Positions 55,590-64,000 of a DNA stretch of 64,000 bases are shown here, piece by piece. The stretch lies in the NCBI GenBank assembly GCA_964016875.1, contig OZ024724.1:21002200-21066199 (forward strand). The letters are read 5' to 3'. The DNA comes from Fallopia convolvulus (Eukaryota; Streptophyta; Magnoliopsida; Caryophyllales; Polygonaceae). The notes beneath the pieces are model-generated. The model was not told where the DNA came from. It saw only the letters and a list, made by a program, of their open reading frames with translations, and did not search any database. The position numbers and the translations under genes are program-made. Position 1 is the stretch's first letter. Each line of letters starts with the position of its first letter.

Positions 55590-56968
55590 TGATTCCTACT
55601 TTATTGATGATGGTTATTTGTTTAAAGCTGGAAAATTATGCACACCTTCATCTAGTATATGTAGGATTCTAACTAAAGAGGTTCATGAATCAAGAGGACA
55701 TAGAGGGTTAGAGAAAACTTTAGAAGGCTTAAAAGAACACTACTATTGGAAAAAAATTAGTAATTATGTGCTTAGCTTTGTCAAAAGTTGTGTTGTGTGT
55801 GCTAAAGCCAAATCTAAATTAAACCCTCATGGCTTGTACCAGCCCTTGCCTATTCCTAGTTCACCTTGGGAGGACATTTCAATGGACTTCATTGTTGGAT
55901 TGCCTAGAACTAGGAAAGGTAGAGATTCAATTTTTGTGGTTGTAGACCATTTTTCTAAAATGGCTCATTTTATTCCATGTCACACGACTGATGATGCTAT
56001 GCATATTGCTTATTTGTTCTTTAGAGAAGTTGTTAGATTGCATGGCATTGCTTGTTCTATAGTTTCAGATCGTGATGCTAAGTTTTTGAGTTATTTTTGG
56101 AAAAGTTTATGGTGTAAGTTGGGAACTAAGCTGTTATTTTCTACCTCATCTCATCCACAAACTAATGGGCAAACTGAAGTTACTAATAGAACATTAGGGG
56201 TTTTATTAAGAACTATGCTTAAAGCTAACCTCAAACGTTGGGAAGATGTTTTGCCTTTTGTGGAGTTTGCTTATAATAGGTCAATCCATTCAGCTACAAA
56301 ATGACCTCTTTTGAGGTTGTTTATGGGCTGAATCCAAGGACGCCAATGGATTTGATGCCTCAGCCATACAAGGGAAAAGAGAGCTTTGAAGCTGACATGA
56401 GGGCTGAGTTTGTGAAGTAGCTACATGAGAGAACTAAGATGCACTAGGAGAGGAAATCCATGAAGTACAAGGCCCATGCTGACAAGGGGCAAAAACAAGT
56501 GATCTTTGAAGAAGGTGATCTTGTTTGGGTGCATTTTAGGAAGGAGAGGTTCCCAAACCAAAGGAAGAATAAGCTAGATCAGCATGGAGATGGACCGTTC
56601 AGAATACTCAAAAGAATCAGCCCTATGCTTATCATGTCGACTTGCCTGGTGAGTATAATATCCATCCTACGTTTAATGTGGTTGATCTATCTCTTTATGT
56701 GCCAGATTTTGATTCTAACGTCGAATTAGAGACGATTCGAGCTCAAATGGAGGAGAATGATGCAGTGAAGCCAGCCATGTCTCCTACCGACGTCGATGAG
56801 TTGATTCGAGTGCCATTTGATGGACCAATTACTAGGAGTCGGGCTAAGAAGATTGCTCGAGGCACAACAACGATCTTAGTTCGATTGGCAGCCATTGCTG
56901 AAGGGTCCAGCAAGATGAGATGGGTCACTTGCATTCAGCATCAACTAAGCTCAGATTCAATGGATTAA
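55590..56968 (+). pseudogene. Ty3/gypsy integrase and pol C-terminus, copy 2
   Basis: Zinc-binding HESRGHRGLEKTLEGL with VKSCVVCAKAKSK, then the core ISMDFIVGLPRTRKGRDSIF (first Asp), IVSDRDAKFLSYFWKSL (second Asp) and HPQTNGQTEVTNRTLG (Glu): all three catalytic residues are present. A 1-bp shift at 56300 (IHSATK) starts a frame break; then GDLVWVHFRKERFPNQRKNK and, shifted again, YNIHPTFNVVDLSLYVPDFD and PFDGPITRSRAKKIARG to the stop. Protease, RT and RNase H are absent upstream. Confidence 0.9.
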
Positions 56969-57014
56969 TTCATATAGGCGACCTTTGTTAGTTTTAGTAA
57001 GTGTTGTTAGTTAA

Positions 57015-57140
57015 AGGTTAGATTCGGCTCTTGTAGACCCCGAAAGGTAATCAAGACGGTTTGAGTAGACCTCGAAGGGTAATATCGTGAGTAGACCCAA
57101 AGGTAATCTCGTTGGGTGTACACCACAAGGGTAATGACCG
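57015..57140. repeat. Degenerate 26-32 bp repeats, four copies
   Basis: Four units with the core gtagacc.cgaaaggtaat (57030, 57063, 57091, 57118 approximately) separated by variable bases. Located just after the gypsy pol tail, where polypurine tract and 3' non-coding DNA are expected. Confidence 0.7.
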
Positions 57141-58560
57141 CCGAAAAGAGTTAGTTTATGTTAGCACAAGTTAAAACTTTTAAAGCATAAACAAACCTGA
57201 CTTGACTTGATAAAGGCAACGAGTCGACCGATTAGATCGATCTTTCCTTCAACGTTTATTGCCCCTATTAGATGCCAAGGTGACTCGGATAAAGTCGTTG
57301 TTTCCAGGATCAAAAATAAATTACCCTAAACCACAAACTAGTATAGCATGCAAGTAAGGGATCGAACCCAAGAGAATCGGTATTCTGACCAATCAGCAAA
57401 GAACAAAACAGGAGTTTTGAGAGTTTAAGCAAACAAGCAAATTTAAGTATCAAATCAATTAAGGAAAAGCAGAGTTCATTCAATCAATTCCACCTTTTTA
57501 ATTATTTGATCATCAATTTATCCACTTTTCTATTAATTCCCAGGTTAATTCCAATCCTTATAAAAGATTTCCGCTTGTCCACGGTCCAAGCGAAATTATA
57601 ATATGAACAAGAACGCTTAATTTAAATCATGAAAAGTATTAAGGATAGAAGGATATCAAATCATGCAATCAAGCTATGAGTCTCATGCATAAAATAACAA
57701 TCAAACACTCTTTCTCAATTCTAGTCCACGGTCCTAGAAAAGAGTTGTTTCAAGGATAAATAAGATTGCAGAGACAACAATCAAACTAATCCAAACAGTA
57801 GAATATCAATCAAATTCAACAAGTTGTGCACCAAGAAAAATCAATTGATAATCATAAAATTTAGCACAAGAGTTTTGATATTAACCAAGGGATAGAAAAG
57901 TTACCAGAATCTCACGAATTACTTAAAAAGGCTTCCTTGATCAAATAAACTCCAATGGAAATCAGTTCTCCATAATAAAAACTGAAATAAAACCTAAAAA
58001 GTAAAAGTATGCTCGATAATGTGTGATAACAAAGTCTGCCACGAAACTAGGTTTAAATAACCTAAATATATAAAAATAGATAAAAGATAAAATAAAACAG
58101 AAAGTCAGCGCTTCAGAAACACAGCCACCCGCGAGCGCGGTTTACAACCTTGAGCGCGGGTCAAGTCATCTCCCCTCGGTCGCGGATCCTCGACGAACCG
58201 CGAGCACGGCCACGACCCGCGAGCGCGGGTCATGTTTCTTCAACTCCTCTCGGATTCTTCTCGTAACCGCGAGCTCGGGTCCAACACCGAGGGCGCGGGT
58301 CTTGTTTCCGTAAAATCTTCAACTTGAATTAGGACTTCTTTCTTCATAATCTTCAACTGTAGGATTTTCAAATATTACAAATAAACACCCTAAACTACCC
58401 TAAAACACTCAAAAAATCCTAATAAAAATAAGGAGGATAAATAGGGAGTTTGTTATAACTAACTCGGTAACTTCCCTCAACAAACTTTTGAATTTCAAAT
58501 CCATCCTTAACCAAAACTCAAGGCAAAAGCCCAAAAAGGCCCATAGGCGAGCACGGCGCG
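57141..58560. other. Repeat-derived non-coding region
   Basis: AT-rich with recurrent tccacggtcc..g segments (57577, 57725) and the retroelement-like ggatcgaacccaagagaatc at 57360. No ORF of note. It resembles the non-coding DNA at 22440-23400 in style, but homology was not established. Confidence 0.4.
58110..58312. repeat. GC-rich near-palindromic motif cluster
   Basis: About seven copies of (a)cccgcgagcgcggg(t) variants: at 58129, 58153, 58188-58202, 58217-58231, 58269 and 58291. Each can pair with itself or its neighbours. The surroundings are about 35% GC, so the island stands out. Confidence 0.8.
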
Positions 58561-59650
58561 CGCGAACCATTACCATGGGGAGCTAGCTTCGAGCTAGCTT
58601 ATCGCACCCACACCCTCGAGACATGAAATGTGTATCGCGTATCTACGAAGCTTGTTGATGCTTTGTCGAAGCCAAAAGGTCAACGCCCTATCTTAAACCA
58701 AGCTAAAACCAAAACCAGCTCATAACTTGAGCTAGCTTAAAACCGAAGTTCCAAACTTTGGTTAGCTCTCAAATTTTGCCACATAGTCCTTGAGCTTTAT
58801 TTCTCAATCTAGGAATCATAACATAGCCAATCAATTGCAAGAATATGGCCACACACGCAAGTCAACCGAAATCAGCGCCATAGGCGCGCCCCGGTTTGCT
58901 GCGGTTGTCGCATGCTTGTGTCGCTGCAGCGGCGCACCAGCGTCGGTGCCTTGGCACGCGGCACTCACTCTCAGGAGCGTCCCAAAACTCCATGCCAACG
59001 CTCGGTGCTCATCGCACTCGAGGTTCAACTCTCCCTCATGCCATGGCCAACCCTAGGCCGGGAACCTCAAGACTGGTTCTATCGATCAAGGCGCGCCTCT
59101 TGCGCTCTTACATCGATGTCAACGCCGATCCACCCATGATTCCTCCAACTCTTTCAAACCCTTGGAAATACTATTTGGCCGACCAATAGGCCCTGCCTCC
59201 TGTATGCCCCAAGCCTAAGCGATACCCTTAGTAATTCCCACACTTATTCGTACATGACTTACACCAAATGGATTGATGACTTTCACAAATCACCAACATT
59301 CCTCCCCCATTTGTGCAACGTCATAAACATGAACTTTATGAAACAAACTCTATGTATAGAAATAAATGTATGTAGACTTGAATTTATAACTTGTAACAAT
59401 TACAATCATACACTAAAGAATCATGGTGTTCTAAGAATTGAACCACATCAACTTGTCTAAGTACATGTCGTAAGAATTACACATGAGTTTCTTAGTGTAT
59501 ACGTGCTATACTTGACGCATTTGTAAAGGCTCTTTCGTCCCATATCTATTCACATATGCTTTAGTCAAGTCATCCTTGAACTCTACCTTATAAGAAGCCT
59601 TGCACTTCCACACATGCATAGTTGAGGGGCCCTACATAGCAATTTCCAAA
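58561..59650. other. Probable 3' LTR/untranslated region of the copia remnant
   Basis: On the minus strand this lies downstream of the copia RNase H. It has a GC-rich island (58870-59100) and several gagctagctt repeats (58580-58760). No TG...CA pair could be defined, and open stretches on both strands in the island show no domain. Confidence 0.4.
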
Positions 59651-59783
59651 AACTCATTAATGAAAACGTGTTTCAAAACTAGTTTCATGTAGGCTAGAGC
59701 AAATACCTTGATGGGAATTTAGTATGCTCTCCAACTCCATGACTTTGGCTTTCCACATTAAATTCAGCCCACACCTTTCGATT

Positions 59784-59790
59784 GGGGGGG

Positions 59791-59826
<36 letters not shown>

Positions 59827-59828
59827 CG
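59784..59828. repeat. Poly-G tract (about 45 bp, two C interruptions)
   Basis: Near-uninterrupted G run starting gggggggcgggg. The true length is probably uncertain because such runs are hard to sequence. Confidence 0.85.
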
Positions 59829-59919
59829 GAATTGGGTGTCCAAATCATGGGGTTTGTTAGGATTTTAACCACATCACTCGTGATGCCTTGTACACCCAAT
59901 CTTTTGCCAAACTCTTGGA

Positions 59920-60402
59920 TTAGTGATCGACAAGGTTATTGTGTATTCTCACATAGACAACCGAGATGACTCCATGGGTGATTAATTCTCTAATGGAACT
60001 ATGCCTCACACCAAGGTGTCTTGACTTCCCATCATACACATGGATATAGGCCTTCGCCAATGTGCTTTGACTATCACAAAAGATAGCAATGGGGGATATC
60101 GGTTTTGGCCACAAGAGGATCTCACTCACGAGATTCCTTAGCCATTCCGCCTCCTTGCCCGCCGAGGCAAGAGCAACGAACTCCGACTCCATTGTCGAAG
60201 TTGTTATGCAAGATTGCTTCTTGGATGCCCAAGAAATTGTGACATCGGGGTGTTTAGTCGTCATTGCATACATCAAGAACCTTATAACTTGCGAATACTC
60301 AAGTTGTGACATTGGTTCTCCTAGGTTAGGAAGGAGTTTGCCACTAGGATCCATAGGCGTGCTCACCGGCGTGGATTTATCACAATTAAATCGTTTCACC
60401 AC
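59920..60402 (-). pseudogene. Copia RNase H
   Basis: CDKSTPVSTPMDPSGKLLPN, HPDVTISWASKKQSCITTST, MESEFVALASAGKEAEWLRN and IFCDSQSTLAKAYIHVYDGK are the typical copia RNase H blocks (usual ADYMALAEA region here FVALASAG). An internal deletion between MYAMTTKHPDV and WASKKQS removes the GxxD start. Confidence 0.85.
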
Positions 60403-61292
60403 TTTCTCGATGTAATGGGATTATGTTAGGGTCAAGCCCTTCCCATCCCTCTTTTATCTTAATTCCTAAGATCACATCGGCCTCTCCAAGATCCTTCATG
60501 GAGAACTTAGTAGACAAGAATTCTTTCGTCTTATCCACTATCATTTGGTTTGTACCAAATATAAGCATTTAATCAACATATAAACATATTATAACTCCTT
60601 GACCAGAATTATCAAACTTGCTATATACACACTTATCCACTTGATTTATCTTGAAACCATAGGCCAAGATTACTTCATCAAACTTATTATGCCATTGTTT
60701 AGGCGCTTGCTTAAGTCCATAACGAGATTTGCTCAAACGACATACCTTATGTTCTTGTCCTTCCACTACGAATCCTTCGGGTTGCTTCGTGTAAACCTCT
60801 TCATCCAATTCTCCATTGAGGAACGCCATCTTCACGTCCATTTGATGGATGACAAGACCACGAATTCTTTCTAAGGCAATCAAGAGTCTTATCGGGGTGA
60901 TTCTTGCCACGGGGGCATAGGTATCAAAATAATCGACACCCTCCTTTTGTCTAAAGCCTTGGATAACCAATCGAGCCTTAAACTTTTCAATGGACCCATC
61001 GGCCTTCATCTTCCTTTTTGAAGATCCATTTACACCCTAATGGCTTGCATCTGGGTGGAAGGTCCGACAACTCCCATGTGTTGTTGCAAACAATGGAATC
61101 CATCTCATCTTGGATTGCTTCTTTCCAAAATGAAACATCTTGAGAAGTCATGCCCTCGTTGAAGGTCTTAGGATCCTCATCCACATGAAGATATGAAGTT
61201 CTTTGACCCTCTTTTTCTCGAGAACCTTCAACCAAGAACATCTCAAAGATGGGCTCACGAGACATTCGTCCCATCACAAGTGCATCGCGCAC
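60386..61292 (-). pseudogene. Copia reverse transcriptase
   Basis: SFWKEAIQDEMDSIVCNNTW, CKPLGCKWIFK, KARLVIQGFRQKEGVDYFDT, HQMDVKMAFLNGELDEEVYT and SRYGLKQAPKQWHNKFDEV are the standard copia RT blocks. The catalytic YVDD box is broken: LYVD is followed directly by TAA and then MLIFGTNQ. A shift also occurs near 61005. Confidence 0.92.
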
Positions 61293-61454
61293 TCACCGCC
61301 GCTTACGCCATCGATCCCTCGGCGTCGACGCAACGATGCCACTCGTGCCAAGCAACGCTACGGTTTCGTCCTCGTCGTCACTAGGCGCGCCGGCGTCCTT
61401 ATACTTGATCCCCGCAGCCTTGCGCTTTGGCGATCTCGCTCCTTCAACCGGGTT

Positions 61455-62156
61455 CTAATCCTCGAGCATCGTTGTCACGCCGGAGTCGTCACCGCTCGGC
61501 GTCAAAGGAGTGCCTTGCGACGCCCCTTCGGACGTGCCTTGTGTCGCGCCTTTTGGCGTGGTGGCACGAGACATGGATCGAATGATTCTCGGTCCAAGCG
61601 CTGAAGTTGGCTCTTCCTCGGTTTCCATTGGATCCGAGAATGGGTCGATTTCTTCATGGTTCTTTTCTCTAGGCCTCGGACTAGACGTGAATCTAGTCTC
61701 ATCAAATATTGTATCACGCGATTCTGTCACGGTATTAACCAAAATGGCACGATTAAGCTCTATCACAAAGAACCTATATGCATTAGAGTTGTGAGCATAT
61801 CCAATAAAGATGCACTCAACACCGTTGTCTCCCAATGTCTTGCGCTTAGGGTCCGTTAGTCTAATGACCGCATGACATCCCCATATACGAAGATAATGAA
61901 GACGAGGTTTCCTTTTGAACCACAACTCGTAAGGTGTTTGACGACTTCTACTACTAAGCACTCTATTCAAGATATAGTTGGTTGTTAGCATTGCCTCACC
62001 CCAAAACGAGTTCTTTAACCCGAAGTAGGACAACATGGCATTTACCATGTCCTTAAGCACACGGTTCTTTCGTTCCGCCACCCCATTTTGTTGAGGGGTA
62101 TATGGAGCCGTTGTCTCATGGATTATACCACAAGACTCAAAGTACTCCTTGTCCAT
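61455..62156 (-). pseudogene. Copia integrase second half
   Basis: Continues in the same frame after the TGA: DRGGEYMDKEYFESCGIIHE, PYTPQQNGVAERKNRVLKDM (catalytic Glu), WGEAMLTTNYILNRVLSSRS and LRIWGCHAVIRL, then an acidic linker ending TPLTPSGDDSGVTTMLED at a stop. A GC-rich broken stretch (61293-61454) separates it from the RT. Confidence 0.9.
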
Positions 62157-62177
62157 ATATTCACCACCACGATCGGT

Positions 62178-63005
62178 TCATAGTCTTTTGATCTTATGAT
62201 TGGTTTGCAATTCTACTTTGTTTTTATATGCCTTAAATCTATCAAGTGCCTCACTCTTAGAATGAACAAGATAGATATAGCAATACCTTGAGTAGTGATC
62301 AATAAACGTTATGTAATAACGCTTTTGACCCAACGATGGTGTTGCATGCAAATCCCCCAAGTTCGAATGGACTAGCCCTTGGACTCCTTCCTCTCTTTCA
62401 ATCTTCTTGAAAGGAAGCCTTGTTGTTTTGGTTAGCAAGCAAGTTTTGCACTTTTCTTTTGTAGGTTCAAAGTTAGGAATAACTTGATCCTTTGCCATAT
62501 CCACCATGCGTTTCATGTGGACATGCCCTAACCTCGCGTGCCATAGATCATAAATCGAATCATGTGACACCACCATGTAATTATACATAACTTTATTATT
62601 ATTGATTACATTAAGTAGGAAAATATTGTTCTTATAGTGGCCGAAGCCTACAAATATTTCTGCCCTACTTATAACAAGGCGATCGACCTTGAAGACCAAT
62701 CGATATCCTAACTTATTCAAAACACCACCACTTACAACATTCTTTCTAATGTTGGGTGCGTACAATACATTGTGTAGAATAAGTTCCTTCCTACTTGTAA
62801 AGTGTAGAAGCACGTCTCCCTTCCCTAAGATTGGATTCGTTGACTCGTTTCCCATGTAGAGAACTAAACCGTCCTCCACATCCTTCATGTTCTTGAACCA
62901 TCTTTTGTCCATGCACATATGCGTGGTGGCTCCCGAGTCAAGCCACCAATTTAGATCTTCATCCTTCAAGACAAGACATTCATCAATTTTAGATACGCTA
63001 AACAA
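62178..63005 (-). pseudogene. Copia protease end, GAG-pre-integrase and integrase start
   Basis: NWWLDSGATTHMCMDKRWFK holds the DSGA protease active site. LWHARLGHVHMKRMVDMAKD with CKTCLLTK is the zinc-binding pre-integrase. The integrase core begins with HSNLGDLHATPSLGQKRYYI, where the usual catalytic SDL Asp is Asn, and TFIDHYSRY replaces FIDDYSR. It ends at a TGA (KIKRL*TDRGGEY), probably a CGA-to-TGA change. Confidence 0.9.
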
Positions 63006-63009
63006 TGAA

Positions 63010-64000
63010 TCATTTTTGACGGTGCAGGATCTTCGCCATGGAACAAGTAATTCGCATCACCGGCTCCTCTTGCTCTTGCTTCTCGTCCTCGGTGTCCTCC
63101 TTGGCATCTCGGTTTGACTCGGTGAGATCTTGATGGGAGGATTCACATAATCGTCCCCCCCCCCCTTCAAAAGGATTCGACCTCGAATCTTGCATGTAGT
63201 CCTCATCATCGGAATCGCCCACCAAGTAAGGTCGAAGATCAGCTACGTTAAACACATCATGGACACCCATCTTTGGTGGAAGCTCCAACCGATAAGCATT
63301 ATCGTTGATCTTCTCAAGTACTTGAAATGGTCCCTCCGCCCGTGGCTTCAACTTGGAGTTTCTACGTGAGGGAAACCGTTCCTTGCGGAGGTGCACCCAC
63401 ACCAAGTCACCGGGCTCTAAAATCAACTCCTTGCGTCCCTTGTTATGTTGGCGCTCATATTGTGTCGTGCGCTTCTCAAGTTGACTCCTCATGTCCTCGT
63501 GCAACCGCTTCACATAATCCGCTAAATCCTTTCCCTCCTAGCTAAAACCATCAACGATGGGTGAGCAATAAGGTCTAACGGAGTGAGAGGATTCTTACCA
63601 TAAGCGACTTCGAATGGTGTCTTCTTGGTCGCCAATTGGGTAGTTCGGTTATATGCGAACTCTATGTAAGGAAGACAATCTTCCCACCTACGGAGGTTAG
63701 CCTTCAAAACAACACGGAGCAAGGTGCCAAGCGACCTATTCACTACTTTGGTTTGCCCATCCGTTTGCGGATGACAAGTAGTGGAATAAAGTAGCTTGGT
63801 GCCTAACTCTGCCCACAAGGTCCTCCAAAAATGGCTAAGGAATTTGACATCCCTACCCGAAACTATAGTTTTGGGAAGACCATATAGACGCACAACATGG
63901 TTGAAAAACAAGGACGCCATGTCCGTAGCATCGTCGGTTTTATGACACGCAATGAAGTGTGCCATCTTACTAAACCAATCGATGGCTACGAGAATGGAAT
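63010..64000 (-). pseudogene. Ty3/gypsy integrase and pol C-terminus, minus strand, continues off the window
   Basis: Integrase core (63965 to 63522): MAHFIACHKTDDATDMASLF, IVSGRDVKFLSHFWRTLWAE (the catalytic Asp of SDRD is Gly), HPQTDGQTKVVNRSLGTLLR (the usual Glu of QTEV is Lys) and RRWEDCLPYIEFAYNRT. A break at 63514-63540 precedes the tail (63513 to 63010): ELILEPGDLVWVHLRKERFP, INDNAYRLELPPKMGVHDVF and DSRSNPFEGGG, ending MRITCSMAKILHRQK. It is the same family type as the 55590 copy but clearly a different copy. With two catalytic residues changed it is inactive. Confidence 0.9.

Larger units (their letters stand above)
59920..63005 (-). mobile_element. Ty1/copia retrotransposon pol remnant
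   Basis: Minus-strand order: protease end, integrase (63005 to 61455), reverse transcriptase (61292 to 60386), RNase H (60402 to 59920): the copia order (IN before RT). gag is absent; similarity begins at 63005 where a gypsy element stops. Multiple stops and shifts. Confidence 0.92.

Noticed and set aside
57355..57385. tRNA-like ggatcgaaccc box
   Set aside because: No cloverleaf can be formed with the surrounding sequence; it is a short resemblance to a T-arm only.
1..64000. CRISPR arrays, bacterial operons, rRNA genes
   Set aside because: Nothing of the kind is present; the tandem repeats here are plant minisatellites and transposon subterminal repeats.

Overview
The window is nuclear DNA of a flowering plant, most likely a eudicot. 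It holds one long intron-rich plant gene, one decayed plant gene, and a dense layer of plant-type LINE, Ty1/copia, Ty3/gypsy, CACTA and MULE copies. The residues of the intact gene look asterid-like (possibly Lamiales), but that is an impression from memory and was not tested.

Layout. 1-2515: decayed LINE (LINE-A, minus strand) running off the left edge. 4142-14903: an apparently intact 23-exon gene on the minus strand for the plasma-membrane Na+/H+ antiporter SOS1 (1143 residues by my exon joins), with a TATA box 64 bp upstream of the ATG. 15298-21973: a young, nearly full-length LINE (LINE-B, minus strand) with an 11-bp target-site duplication, a few inactivating lesions, a 339-bp in-frame tandem duplication in ORF1, and 147 bp at its 5' junction identical to sequence 1.0 kb further on. 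23481-26830: a 3.35-kb near-perfect palindrome (arms about 1.66 kb, 30-bp loop) sitting in a (TA)n tract. 29538-37950: GC-rich LTRs, a duplicated LTR cassette, a Tat/Ogre-like gypsy remnant with a degenerate integrase, two different minisatellites, and an accessory gene split between opposite strands.

39190-41560: decayed LINE-C. 41573-47480: pseudogene of LL-diaminopimelate aminotransferase (minus strand), with exon-intron layout still readable but stops, frameshifts and a damaged splice site; a 983-bp MULE-like element with 9-bp target-site duplications lies in one of its introns. 48826-51239: LINE-D (plus strand), cut by a CACTA element (51240 to about 54832) that carries palindromic subterminal repeats, transposase remnants and an inserted inverted-repeat element. 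54833-56980: gypsy pol pieces, including an integrase with its catalytic triad intact. 57000-59250: repeat-derived DNA with GC-rich near-palindromic motifs. 59920-63005: decayed copia pol (minus strand), abutting a gypsy integrase (minus strand) that runs off the right edge.

Only SOS1 looks like a functional host gene. It would act in Na+ efflux and salt tolerance under the SOS2/SOS3 kinase module. The rest is a record of nested insertion, template switching and rearrangement. Exon boundaries were read by eye from GT/AG (one GC/AG) signals and reading-frame continuity, and have not been checked against transcripts.
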